A DNA stretch of 64,000 nucleotides from Nocardia sp. NRRL S-836 (GTDB lineage Bacteria; Actinomycetota; Actinomycetes; Mycobacteriales; Pseudonocardiaceae): assembly GCF_001279525.1 (NCBI RefSeq), contig NZ_LGDY01000080.1, positions 1 to 64,000 of the forward strand, read 5' to 3'. Both the position numbers and the translations under genes were made by a program. This document shows positions 43,893 to 52,376 of this stretch, piece after piece; position 1 is the first letter of the stretch, and every line of letters starts with the position of its first letter. Below the pieces are notes generated by a model. The model was not told where the DNA came from, searched no databases, and was given only the letters and a program-made list of their open reading frames with translations.

Positions 43893-44741
43893 TCAGAACA
43901 GGGGGTCGGGGGTCGGGGTGGTGCCGCACGCGCAGGTCTTGCCCACGCCCGCGTCGACCATCTCCTCGCAGTCGGGGCAGCGCAGGTGGAGGCTTTCCCG
44001 CTCCAGCACCCACACGCTGGTGTACGCCCCGGTGCACAGGCCGCCGCGGAAGAACTTCCGCAGGGACCGCTGGTGCGGCCGGGCGTGCACGGCGCGGACC
44101 GACTCAGGGCGGTCGAAGGCGCTGATCGTGTACTTGCGGGTGCCGATCTCGAACGTGCTCACGCCGAGGAAGCCCTTCGAGGCGCGCAACGACTTGACCA
44201 CCTCGGTGCTGAGCAGGTCGACGTCCGCGCCCTCGACGTCGTCGCGGAAGTCCAGGTAGGTGAACGTCAGCACGCGCGGGTACTCGGTCCTGCCCATCGT
44301 GGTGCGCGCGCTGATGCCGTACTCCTGCACCTCGTCGTGGCTCAGGAGGAAGCGCGCCGTGTGGCCGAGCGACGAGGCCAGGGCGACCCGGTCGAAGTGG
44401 CGACGCACGCGCACCGCGCCGTCCACGACGGTCAGCACGTCCACGCCGTCCACCCTCGCCGCACCGCCCGTGCCCGGTATCCCCAGGTAGGGGGCGCGGT
44501 GCGTGCCGGTCAGGGTCCAGGTGAGCACGGCGGTGCCGCCCGCGTCGGTGGCCGGCGCGAAGTCGAGCTCCAGGTCCGGGAACCGGGTCAGCACGGCCTC
44601 GACGTGCGCGACGAGATCCGCCCCGGCCACCGGCTCCGGGGTGTCCGGGTCGGCGAACTCCGCCACCGCGTCCGCGACGGCGGTGGCGTCGCGCTCGCGC
44701 CAGGCCGCGGCCCACCGCGCGGCGGTCTCGATCAGGTCCAT
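43893..44741 (-). CDS. SnoaL-like/antibiotic monooxygenase/zinc-ribbon fusion
   Basis: The 282-aa product combines three modules. Residues 1-125 form an NTF2/SnoaL-like fold (AARWAAAWRERDATAVADAVAEFADP). Residues 130-240 form an ABM-type dimeric ferredoxin-like domain (TFTYLDFRDD; FLGVSTFEIGTRKYTISAFDRPESVRAVHARPHQRSLRKFF). The last 35 residues hold two Cys pairs (CPDC and CAC) as a zinc ribbon. SnoaL proteins close or hydroxylate polyketide rings without metals, and ABM enzymes oxidise aromatic intermediates, so this could be a cofactor-free oxidase/cyclase with a metal-binding tail. It overlaps the following gene by 10 bp. Confidence 0.65.
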   Translation of the reverse strand: MDLIETAARWAAAWRERDATAVADAVAEFADPDTPEPVAGADLVAHVEAVLTRFPDLELDFAPATDAGGTAVLTWTLTGTHRAPYLGIPGTGGAARVDGVDVLTVVDGAVRVRRHFDRVALASSLGHTARFLLSHDEVQEYGISARTTMGRTEYPRVLTFTYLDFRDDVEGADVDLLSTEVVKSLRASKGFLGVSTFEIGTRKYTISAFDRPESVRAVHARPHQRSLRKFFRGGLCTGAYTSVWVLERESLHLRCPDCEEMVDAGVGKTCACGTTPTPDPLF

Positions 44742-45175
44742 GCGGTCACCGCTTCCAGGTCGTGGTCCTCGGCCAGCCGGGCCGCGGTCACCGCCACGGC
44801 GAACGCGAGGTCGGCGGTGTGGCTGACGGAGACCCGGACGCGGGTGCCCGGCGCCTCCCGGCCGTCCAGCGCGCCGGTCAGGCGCACACCCGGCGGGTGA
44901 CCGTGCAGGCAGGCCGCGGTGCGGCCGCACAGGGGCGCGGGCAGGGGCAGGACCTCCACCGCACCCAGGTGCTCCGCGGTCACGGGCTCGTCCAGCAGGC
45001 GCAGCACGGCGTACTTGGCAGCGAGCCGGCCCGCCCAATGCTGCAGGGTGCGCCCGGCGCCGGACCGCAGCCGTTCCGCGCGGGTGAACACGACCTCCAG
45101 CGGCATCGGCTCGACCAGCTGCCACGGTGCGGTCAGCGCGCCGAAGGCGATCGCGGCACTCCCCCACCTGGTCAT
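44732..45175 (-). CDS. second phosphopantetheinyl-transferase-like protein
   Basis: The 147-aa protein resembles a PPTase half: FTRAERLRSGAGRTLQHWAGRLAAKYAVLRLL corresponds to the helix carrying the W/FxxKEA motif (here Ala-Lys-Tyr-Ala without the usual Glu), and VRVSVSHTADLAFAVAV matches the conserved S-H-T strand. The GxDxxx motif is missing. Loss of acidic metal ligands suggests it is either inactive or an ACP-binding partner rather than a working transferase, while the AcpS-type gene downstream does the chemistry. It starts at ATG 45175 with a 4-nt overlap. Confidence 0.55.
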   Translation of the reverse strand: MTRWGSAAIAFGALTAPWQLVEPMPLEVVFTRAERLRSGAGRTLQHWAGRLAAKYAVLRLLDEPVTAEHLGAVEVLPLPAPLCGRTAACLHGHPPGVRLTGALDGREAPGTRVRVSVSHTADLAFAVAVTAARLAEDHDLEAVTAWT

Positions 45176-46086
45176 GCCGCGGGCTCCGGGCGGCGCAGCC
45201 TGCGCACGGCGGCCGGGTCGGCCATGCTGACGCAGCTCGTGCCGACACCGCGCAGCAGCCCGGCGAGCACCTTGCTGTCGCCGACCTCGACCAGGGTCTG
45301 GGCACCGGCGAGCACGCGCATCGTCGCGGTCCACCGCACCCGCGCCGTGAGCTGCGTGATCAGCGCGTCCACGATGGTCGGCAGGTCCGTGGTGGGTTCG
45401 GCGGTCGCGTTCGGGACCACCGGGACGCGCGGCGAGCGCATCGGTGTCGCGCGCACCGCCTCGGCCCAGCCGTCCAGCGCGCCCGCCATCAGCGGCGAGT
45501 GGAACGCGTTGCTCACCTTGAGCGCCACCACCTTGCGGGCACCGGCCGCTCCGGCCAACGCGACGAGCCGCTCGACGGCGGCGGTCGCTCCGGAGACCAC
45601 GGTGTGGTCCGGCGCGTTCTCCAAGCCGACGACCAGCGGCTCCCCCGGCCCCGCGGCCTCGCCGGCCAGCTCCTCCACCCGCTGCGGCGTCAACCCCAGC
45701 ACGGCGGTCATGCCACCGGTGTCGGGCAGTTCGGCCATGAGCCGGGCGCGGGTGGCGACCAGGCGCAGCGCGGTGTCGGCGTCGAGCACGCCCGCCGCGC
45801 ACAGCGCGCTGATCTCACCGACGCTGTGACCGGCGACGACGTCCGGTTCCACACCGCGGTCCCGCAGGACCGCGAGCGCGGCGAGGTTGCACGCGGTCAC
45901 GGCGGGCTGGGCGTGCGCGGTGTCGACGAGCTTGTCCAGCGGCCCGCGGGCGCACAGCTCCGACACCGGTTCGGGCAGCAGCTCGTCGGCGCGCGCGATC
46001 ACCGCCGCGCCCACCGGGTCACGGCGCAGCCAGCCGCCCATGCCGATCCGGACCGTTCCCTGGCCGGGGAACACGAAGCCGATCAC
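45172..46086 (-). CDS. malonyl-CoA:ACP acyltransferase
   Basis: The 304-aa protein has the FabD-type layout: FVFPGQGTVRIGMG at the start, GHSVGEISAL with nucleophile Ser88, RARLM (the Arg that binds the malonyl carboxylate) and NAFHSPLM with the catalytic His near residue 195. It should supply malonyl units to the ACP in this cluster. Dedicated malonyltransferases are unusual in type II polyketide clusters, which normally borrow FabD. The start is GTG 46086 behind GGAGG. Confidence 0.85.
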   Translation of the reverse strand: MIGFVFPGQGTVRIGMGGWLRRDPVGAAVIARADELLPEPVSELCARGPLDKLVDTAHAQPAVTACNLAALAVLRDRGVEPDVVAGHSVGEISALCAAGVLDADTALRLVATRARLMAELPDTGGMTAVLGLTPQRVEELAGEAAGPGEPLVVGLENAPDHTVVSGATAAVERLVALAGAAGARKVVALKVSNAFHSPLMAGALDGWAEAVRATPMRSPRVPVVPNATAEPTTDLPTIVDALITQLTARVRWTATMRVLAGAQTLVEVGDSKVLAGLLRGVGTSCVSMADPAAVRRLRRPEPAA

Positions 46087-46137
46087 CTGCGCACCTCCAG
46101 TCCTCTGCGCTGCCCTTGCCGACGAGCCGGGTGCCGG

Positions 46138-47019
46138 TCAGAGCCGGCGCCGCCGGGTGGGCACCGCCGCGGCCTTCTCGGTGCCCAGGAAACCCAGCAG
46201 CAGCTTGCTGACGATCTCCGGCTGGTCCAGCGGGATCCAGTGGCTGGCGTCCTCGACGCGCTCGTAGCGCCACGAGCCCTTGACGAACTTCACCGAGCCC
46301 GTCATGCCCTCTTCGAGCAGCGCCTTGTCCCCGGTGGACCAGATGCCGAGGGTGGGCGCGAGCACGGGCGGGAAGTTGCCCTCCACGCGCAGCTCGGCCT
46401 CGGGCGAGCGGTTGGCGCGGTACCAGTTCAGCGCCGCGGTGAGCGCGCCCGGCTTGGCCAGCTCGCGCGGGTAGCGCTGGTGGTCGCCCTCGCCGCCCAT
46501 GATCTCCTTGAACAGCCGCCACCCGTTGCGCCGCAACAGCTGCTCGCTCACGCCGGGGAACTGGTAGAAGAGCATGTACCAGCTGGCCTTGCGCTGCTCG
46601 ATCGACGGCGTGCCGAACACGCCGGGGTGGCCGACCGACAGCACGGCGAGGTGGTCGACGCGGCGCGGCATCAGGAACGCGTACATCCACGCGATGGCGG
46701 CGCCCCAGTCGTGTCCGACGATGTGCGCCTTGGGGATGCCGAGGTGCTGCGTCAGCGCCACGACGTCGTTGACGATCGTGCGCATGTCGTACGCCTCGAC
46801 CTCCTGCGGCTTGCCGGACTCGCCGAAGCCGCGCAGGTCGGGCGCGATGACGCGGAAGCCCGCCTCGACCAGCGGGTCGATCTGGTGCCGCCACAGGTAG
46901 TGCGAGTCGGGGAAGCCGTGCAGCAGCACGACCGGGTCGCCCTCGCCCTTGTCCACGTAGGCGATGTCGATGCCGTTGACGTGTGCCGCCCCGGTCAGCA
47001 GGGTGTCCTTGACGCTCAT
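46138..47019 (-). CDS. epoxide hydrolase/haloalkane dehalogenase-like hydrolase
   Basis: The 293-aa alpha/beta hydrolase has HGFPDS (oxyanion), GHDWGAA with nucleophile Asp104, and DASHWIPLDQPE with the catalytic His. An Asp nucleophile means epoxide or haloalkane hydrolysis rather than ester cleavage. It lacks the EHN domain of the gene at 6133. It starts 4 nt inside the flavoprotein stop. Together the pair could form and open an epoxide on the polyketide. Confidence 0.8.
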   Translation of the reverse strand: MSVKDTLLTGAAHVNGIDIAYVDKGEGDPVVLLHGFPDSHYLWRHQIDPLVEAGFRVIAPDLRGFGESGKPQEVEAYDMRTIVNDVVALTQHLGIPKAHIVGHDWGAAIAWMYAFLMPRRVDHLAVLSVGHPGVFGTPSIEQRKASWYMLFYQFPGVSEQLLRRNGWRLFKEIMGGEGDHQRYPRELAKPGALTAALNWYRANRSPEAELRVEGNFPPVLAPTLGIWSTGDKALLEEGMTGSVKFVKGSWRYERVEDASHWIPLDQPEIVSKLLLGFLGTEKAAAVPTRRRRL

Positions 47020-48266
47020 GCCCTCTCCCTGAACAGCCTCTCGGCGAAGAACTCGCTGAACCCGAACTCCGGCACGTCCTCGGGCGGGACCATGTTGAGC
47101 AGGCCGGTCACCGACGCGGCGAAGTTGTCGGCCATGAGCTCGCGCGCCCGGCGGCGGCGCTCGGCCGCGGCGGGCCCGAACTCGCAGTGCAGCTTGGCGA
47201 TGATGCCCGCGCCGAAGTGCAGCCGGTCCATCCGGAACTTCCGCTCGGCCAGGTACCCCTCGAAGGCGGCGGGCGACCAGTCGTCGCCGCCGGTCAGCAC
47301 CTCGCACACGGCGCGGGTGTCGCGCAGGCTGCACGACAGGCCGGTGCCGAGCACGGTGTCGGCGTTGCCCGCCTCGTCCCCGACGAGCACCACGCCGTCC
47401 TGGACGATCGGCTGCTCGGGGAACATCGCCACCGACGGCCACAGCTTGAGCGGTCCGATCGGCTTCGCGGCGCTGTACACGGCCTTGCCGCGGTCGGGCA
47501 GCGACGCCAGCTCGAAGTCCGCGATGAACCGCCTCTCGCCCTCCTGGCCCTGGTAGAGCTTCCGGTTGGCGGTCGGGAAGTTGATGTAGAGCCGGGCGTT
47601 GCCGTCGCCCTGCGGGAACACCATGAACATCTTCTCGTCCTCGGTGCCCATCGCCTGCACGTCCATCGGCCAGTCGTCCAGGCCGGTGACCCGCAGGCCG
47701 CCACCCCAGTGGTGCACCGAGGTCGCCATGGACACGCCGATCTGCCGGCCGACCGTGCAGCCGCGGCCGGTGGCGCCGATGACGATGCGCGGCTTGGCCA
47801 GGTGTTCCTGGCCCGCATGGGTCCAGCGGACCTCCGGGCTGGTTCCGGCGGTGACCCGCACCCGCTGCGCACCCATGACCACTTTCGCGCCGTTGTCCTC
47901 GGCCTGCTCGGCCATCAGCGCGCAGACCTCGTGGTGCGGGAACGACATGGGGCCGCCGACGCCGGGCACGAACCGCGTCATGTCCACGGTCTCCGCCTCG
48001 GCCGGGTCGACCGTCTCGTCCCACTGCGTCCACTCGCGGATCTCCCACGCGCCGCCGAGACCGAACGCCTCCTCGACGCCCAGCGTCTGCGCCTCGCGCA
48101 GGCCCCACGGCGCGATCCACTCGCCGCGCACGATGTCCTGGTAGGTCTCCTGCTTCTCCAGCAGCACCACGGACAGCCCGTTCTGCACGAGGTTGGCCGC
48201 GGCGGACGCGCCCGCGATACCGCCGCCCACCACGACGACGTCGATCCCGGTGTGCTCGACGGTCAT
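47016..48266 (-). CDS. FAD-dependent oxidoreductase, geranylgeranyl-reductase/halogenase-like
   Basis: The 416-aa flavoprotein begins with VVVVGGGIAGASAAANLVQNGL (FAD site). It later has FVPGVGGPMSFPHHEVCALM, RIVIGATGRG and VVLVGDEAGNADTVLGTGLSCSLRDT, the GD motif that binds the FAD ribose. It fits the large geranylgeranyl-reductase/p-hydroxybenzoate-hydroxylase group. The Lys of true tryptophan or phenol halogenases (KxxWxW) is not seen, so hydroxylation, epoxidation or saturation of the polyketide is more likely. The ATG at 48266 overlaps the nitroreductase stop by 4 nt. Confidence 0.75.
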   Translation of the reverse strand: MTVEHTGIDVVVVGGGIAGASAAANLVQNGLSVVLLEKQETYQDIVRGEWIAPWGLREAQTLGVEEAFGLGGAWEIREWTQWDETVDPAEAETVDMTRFVPGVGGPMSFPHHEVCALMAEQAEDNGAKVVMGAQRVRVTAGTSPEVRWTHAGQEHLAKPRIVIGATGRGCTVGRQIGVSMATSVHHWGGGLRVTGLDDWPMDVQAMGTEDEKMFMVFPQGDGNARLYINFPTANRKLYQGQEGERRFIADFELASLPDRGKAVYSAAKPIGPLKLWPSVAMFPEQPIVQDGVVLVGDEAGNADTVLGTGLSCSLRDTRAVCEVLTGGDDWSPAAFEGYLAERKFRMDRLHFGAGIIAKLHCEFGPAAAERRRRARELMADNFAASVTGLLNMVPPEDVPEFGFSEFFAERLFRERA

Positions 48267-48991
48267 GCCTGCCACCTCTCCCAGGACGTGCGCTCCTTGG
48301 CCGGAACCCGTTTGGCGGGACGGAAATCCGTGCCGATCGTGTAGGCGACCGGTACCAGGCAGACCTGCGTGACACCGGCGGGGATGCCGAGCAGCTCGGC
48401 GACCTGCCGCTCGAACGGCAGGTGCATGCACGTGATCGTGCTGCCGAGACCGCGGCTGCGCAGGGCCAGCTGGAACGACCAGACGGCGGGGAAGATCGAG
48501 CCGTAGAAGTTGCTGGCCCGCATGGCCCCGATCCGCACGCCCTCCTGCCAGGTGCCGAGGTTGCGGGTGCCGGTCGCTCCGAGCCACTCCGCGTCGATCG
48601 CGCCGATGTCCGGCGGACGGCCGAGCACGCACGGGATCACCAGTGCGGGCACCCTGGCGATGGTCTCGGCCAGCGCGGCGGCGGAGGCGTTGTTCTTCCT
48701 CGCCTGCGGGTTGTTGCGCCGGCGCCCGGACCGCGTCCACACCTCTTTCTGGTGGAACTGCCAGGAGATGTCGAACAGCTCAGCCAGCCGGTCCTTCACC
48801 GCCTGCTCGGTGATCACGACCCAGCGCCAGTTCTGCTGGTCGTTCGCGGTCGGTGCCTGGACGGCGACCTCCAGCGCCTCCTCGATCACCGCGCGCGGCA
48901 CGGGCCGGTCGAGGTCGAGCCGACGGCGCACCGACCGGGTGGTGGTGAGCAGCCGGTCGGTCTCCAGCACGTCGAAGGGCAGGCCGGTCAC
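48263..48991 (-). CDS. nitroreductase-family FMN oxidoreductase
   Basis: The 242-aa protein shows the nitroreductase fold: TTTRSVRRRLDLDRPVP (the usual SxRxF/L start), AVQAPTANDQQNWRWVVI (FMN contact), and a C-terminal LRSRGLGSTITCMHLPFERQVAELLGIP stretch typical of the group. Members reduce nitro or quinone groups or oxidise thiazoline-type rings. In this cluster it may act on a quinone or oxidise a polyketide intermediate. The GTG at 48991 overlaps the ketosynthase stop by 4 nt. Confidence 0.8.
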   Translation of the reverse strand: MTGLPFDVLETDRLLTTTRSVRRRLDLDRPVPRAVIEEALEVAVQAPTANDQQNWRWVVITEQAVKDRLAELFDISWQFHQKEVWTRSGRRRNNPQARKNNASAAALAETIARVPALVIPCVLGRPPDIGAIDAEWLGATGTRNLGTWQEGVRIGAMRASNFYGSIFPAVWSFQLALRSRGLGSTITCMHLPFERQVAELLGIPAGVTQVCLVPVAYTIGTDFRPAKRVPAKERTSWERWQA

Positions 48992-51249
48992 ACCGCACCC
49001 AGCAGGGTTCCTCCGCGCACCGAGCCGGGCGCGGCGCTGAGCACGAGGGCCTTGGCCGGCGTGGCCGGCAGCTCGGGCTTGGTGACGTAGGACTCGACCG
49101 TGCCGGCACGGGGGCTGGTCAGGCCGGTGATGGCCGGTGCGACGCCGTCGCGCAGGGCGAGCGCGGCCAGTGCCAGGTTCAGCGCGCCGGTGGCCGCGCC
49201 CGCGTCACCGGTCAGGCCCGCGGTGGCGGTGAGCCGGGCGGACGGGACGGCGCCGAGCACCGCGCCCGCCTCCGCCTCGTCGGTCGCGCCGCCGGTGGCC
49301 GCGCCGACCACCAGTTCCACGCCCTCGGTGGGCAACGCGGCGATGGCGCGTTCCACCAGGGCTCGCTCGTCGTCCGCTCCCGCGCTCGCGTGGGCGCTGC
49401 TCAGCACCCGCGCGTACGGGGTCGCGCCCCTGGCGGCGGCGTGCGCGGCGGACTCGACGACCAGGGCCACCGACGCGGACGCGGACGCCTCGCCCGAGTC
49501 GCGGTCGTAGGGGTCGACCCGCGCGCCGTCGCCGGGCCGCGGTGACTCGTCGGCGGCGACCACGACCACCACGTCCGCCTTGCCGGCGCGAATGGTCTCC
49601 ACCGCGCAGTCCAGCGCGATGGACGCCGAGGCGTTGCCGTTGCAGATCGTCGTGGTCGGGCCGCGCAGCCCCAGGGTCTGGCACACCGCGCCGCCGGTGG
49701 CGTTGAGCACCACGTTGGAGAAGCTGAGCACGGCGGGCTTGTTCGGGTTGGCCAGCACGCTCTCGTCGAACCCGCCGGTGCTCTCCACCGAGCCCGCCGC
49801 GGTGGCGAAGACGACGCCCACGTTGTCCAGTGCGGCGCGGGGCAGCTTCAGCCCGGCGTCCTCCCAGGCCAGCCGGGAGGCGGCGATCGCCATGCGGGAC
49901 AGGTTGTTCATGTGCCGCCACAGCGAGCGCGGCGCGAACGTGCGGCCCTCCAGGGACGGCTCCGCACCGACCGCGGTGCGGCCGTTGGCGACCGCCTCGG
50001 CGACCTCGGCGATGCCCGTGCCCAGCCCGGTGACCGGTCCGAGGCCGGTGAGGACGACCTCGGTGGCGGGCAGCTCGTCGTACTCGCGCGGGCCGCCGGG
50101 GCGGCGCAGCACGAGCGAGGCGTTGTTGCCGCCGAACGCGTAGTTGTTGGACACCACGACGTCCATGGGCAGCGGACGCGCGGTGTTCGGCACGAAGTCC
50201 AAGGTGGACTCCGCGATCGCCTCGTCGGTGAACCCGATGGTGGGCGGCGCGGTCGAGGTGCGCAGGGCCAGCACGCTGGCCACCGCCTCGACCGCGCCCG
50301 CCGCGCCCAGCGTGTGCCCGATGAAGCTCTTGATGCTGCTGGTCGGCACCTGGGGCGCCCGCTCGCCGAACACGGCGCGCATGACCTTCTTCTCCATGGC
50401 GTCGTTGGCGGGCGTGCCGGTGCCGTGCCCGTTGACGTAGTCCACGGCGTCGGCGTCCAGACCGGCGTCGGCCAGCGCCCGGCGCATCGCCGTGGTGCCG
50501 CCGCGACCGGTCGGGTCCGGCGCGGTGGCGTGGTAGGCGTCGGCGGACAGGCCGTAGCCCGCGACCTCGGCCAGCGGCTCCGCTCCCCTGGCCAGGGCGT
50601 GGTCCAGCGCCTCCACGACCAAGAACGCGGCGCCCTCGCCCAGGTTCAGCCCGTCCGAACGGCTGTAGGGGCCGCACGGGCGGGCGCTGAGGGCCTGCAA
50701 GCCCGCGAACCCCGCGTAGGTGCCGAACAGCAGGGGGTCGACGCCGCCGGCGAGCACCACGTCCGCCTCACCGGTGAGGATCTTGTCCTTGGCCAGGCCG
50801 ACGGCGTTGCCGCCCGCCGCGCACGCGGTCGAGACCAGGATGCGCGGGCCGGCCATGCCCAGCCTGCGGGCGACGACGTCGCCGGTCGCGTGCATGGGCT
50901 GGTAGCCACCCGCCGCGGTCGGGGTGGCCTGGCACTTGCCGAGGACCAGCCCGAACCGCTCGGCAGGCAGGTCCGCGCCCAGCCCCGCCTGCGTGACCGC
51001 CTGCCGGGCCGCGACGAGGGCGAGCCGGGCCGTGCGGTCCAGCCCGGTGTCCTCGGCCGGCAGCTGCGCGTCGATCCACTCCTCGGGCACCTGGCCCGCG
51101 AACCTGGCCTCGAACGCGGCGAACCGTTCGTCGTCCACGGCGGTGATGCCGCCCGCGCCCGCGGTGAGCCGCGCCCAGAACTTCTCCGGGTCCCGGCCCA
51201 CCGCGCAGATCACCCCGACTCCGGTGATGACCACTGGCCGCAGCGCCAT
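48988..51249 (-). CDS. fused ketosynthase/chain-length-factor-like protein
   Basis: The 753-aa protein holds two complete KS-fold domains. Domain 1 (1-390) is an active FabF-type ketosynthase: STACAAGG (Cys143), NGHGTGTPAND (His275), IKS with Lys307 and IGHT (His312). Domain 2 (about 395-753) keeps the fold but aligns Asn539 at the Cys position (CNGNASASIALDC) and lacks both catalytic His motifs, the hallmark of a chain-length factor. In classical type II clusters KS-alpha and KS-beta are separate overlapping genes; here they are one chain. It should extend the ACP-bound polyketide. The start follows GGAGGAG. It lies downstream of ACP, dehydratase and GcvT-like genes. Confidence 0.85.
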   Translation of the reverse strand: MALRPVVITGVGVICAVGRDPEKFWARLTAGAGGITAVDDERFAAFEARFAGQVPEEWIDAQLPAEDTGLDRTARLALVAARQAVTQAGLGADLPAERFGLVLGKCQATPTAAGGYQPMHATGDVVARRLGMAGPRILVSTACAAGGNAVGLAKDKILTGEADVVLAGGVDPLLFGTYAGFAGLQALSARPCGPYSRSDGLNLGEGAAFLVVEALDHALARGAEPLAEVAGYGLSADAYHATAPDPTGRGGTTAMRRALADAGLDADAVDYVNGHGTGTPANDAMEKKVMRAVFGERAPQVPTSSIKSFIGHTLGAAGAVEAVASVLALRTSTAPPTIGFTDEAIAESTLDFVPNTARPLPMDVVVSNNYAFGGNNASLVLRRPGGPREYDELPATEVVLTGLGPVTGLGTGIAEVAEAVANGRTAVGAEPSLEGRTFAPRSLWRHMNNLSRMAIAASRLAWEDAGLKLPRAALDNVGVVFATAAGSVESTGGFDESVLANPNKPAVLSFSNVVLNATGGAVCQTLGLRGPTTTICNGNASASIALDCAVETIRAGKADVVVVVAADESPRPGDGARVDPYDRDSGEASASASVALVVESAAHAAARGATPYARVLSSAHASAGADDERALVERAIAALPTEGVELVVGAATGGATDEAEAGAVLGAVPSARLTATAGLTGDAGAATGALNLALAALALRDGVAPAITGLTSPRAGTVESYVTKPELPATPAKALVLSAAPGSVRGGTLLGAV

Positions 51250-51269
51250 GCTTGCTCCTCCTCGCGACC

Positions 51270-51287
51270 CCCGGGCGACCGCCCGGG
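51270..51287 (-). other. hairpin between GcvT-like and ketosynthase genes
   Basis: CCCGGGC and GCCCGGG (7-bp stem, 4-base loop) lie in the 46-bp gap between the two genes, followed by CACTCTC-like spacing to the GGAGGAG ribosome site. It could act as a minor attenuator or an mRNA processing site that sets the ratio of the ketosynthase to upstream proteins. Confidence 0.35.
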
Positions 51288-51295
51288 TGACCAGA

Positions 51296-52369
51296 TCAGA
51301 TGATCGGGGTGCTCCAGCTCTTGGGCGTGACGTACGGGCTGGTCAGCGTGCTGACCTCGGTGTCGCCGACGGTGAGCGTGAGCCCGGCGGCGGCCAGGTC
51401 CGGCGGCAGCCGCAGCAGGCCGAGGGAGGACTTCAGCGCGATGCTGTGCACGGCGTGGACGACCTCGCCGATCTTCTCCCCGCCCACGGTGACCGGCGTC
51501 CCCGGCGCGGGCACCTCGGTGCCGCCGGAGAAGCCGACCGTGCGGCGCTCCGCCGTGCCCTCGAAGGCGGCCACCACGGCGTCACGTCCGACGAACTCCT
51601 CCTTGGTGATGTCCACGAGCCAGCCCGCGCCCATCTCCAGCACGTCGACGCCCTCGCCCGCCTCGTGGCGCACGACCGGCTGCCGCACCTCCAGCATCGC
51701 CAGCTCCACGGCCTCCTGACCGGCGGGCACGGCGTGCTCCAGTGCCTTGGTCCACAGCCGCTCCGCCGACTCGCGCGGCACCAGCACCTTGTAGCCGTAC
51801 TCGCCCGTCACGCCGGTGCGGGCGAAGAGGATGTCCACGCCGTCCCACTGGCTGTCCACAACGGACTCGAACGGCAGCGCGGCCAGCTCGCCGTCGATCA
51901 GCCGGCCGACCACGCCCCACGCGTACGGGCCCTCCAGGCCGAAGAGCGCGTGCTCCGCGGTGCGGTCGGTGATCTCCACGCCGGGCTCGGCGTGCGCGCG
52001 CAGGTGCTCCAGCAGCCGGGTGCCCGCGCCGGTGGAGGACTCCAGCAGCAGGCCGTCCTCCCGGCCCCACACCACGACCTGGTCCACGACGGCGCCGTCC
52101 TCGGCGAGCACCAGGCTCGTCATGCAGCGCTCGGCGGTCAGGTACTCCACGTCGCGCGCCAGCACCTTCTGCGCGAAGTCGATGGCGCCGCTGCCGGAGA
52201 GCTCGACGATCCGCTCGCCGGACAGGTCCAGCAGGGCGGCGCGCTCCCGGATCGCCTGGTACTCGGCGTCGAGCGTGCTGAACCGGAGCGCGACCTCGGC
52301 GTCCAGGACGGTGCCGTACGCGGTGCCTTCCGGGTGCGCGGCCTTCACCGGCGACGTCAGGGGTTCCAT
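51296..52369 (-). CDS. GcvT/YgfZ-like folate-binding domain protein
   Basis: The 357-aa protein is an aminomethyltransferase (glycine cleavage T-protein)-like enzyme: AERAALLDLSGERIVELSGSGAIDFAQKVLARDVEYL (N-terminal folate region), YGYKVLVPRESAERLW and VDITKEEFVGRDAVVAAFE, then a C-terminal beta barrel (VGFSGGTEVPAPGTPVTVGGEKIGEVVHAVHS). Family members use tetrahydrofolate for one-carbon transfer or demethylation. It has no glycine-cleavage partners here and sits between dehydratase and ketosynthase genes, so it probably does one-carbon chemistry on, or assists release of, an ACP-bound intermediate. Its substrate is unknown. Confidence 0.75.
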   Translation of the reverse strand: MEPLTSPVKAAHPEGTAYGTVLDAEVALRFSTLDAEYQAIRERAALLDLSGERIVELSGSGAIDFAQKVLARDVEYLTAERCMTSLVLAEDGAVVDQVVVWGREDGLLLESSTGAGTRLLEHLRAHAEPGVEITDRTAEHALFGLEGPYAWGVVGRLIDGELAALPFESVVDSQWDGVDILFARTGVTGEYGYKVLVPRESAERLWTKALEHAVPAGQEAVELAMLEVRQPVVRHEAGEGVDVLEMGAGWLVDITKEEFVGRDAVVAAFEGTAERRTVGFSGGTEVPAPGTPVTVGGEKIGEVVHAVHSIALKSSLGLLRLPPDLAAAGLTLTVGDTEVSTLTSPYVTPKSWSTPII

Positions 52370-52376
52370 TGTCGTG

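Noticed and set aside
47016..48266. Flavin-dependent halogenase
   Set aside because: The catalytic Lys motif and WxWxIP signature of halogenases were not found.
48988..51249. Two separate KS genes with a missed stop
   Set aside because: The frame is continuous through the linker near residues 385-400 with no start codon and ribosome site suited to a second gene.
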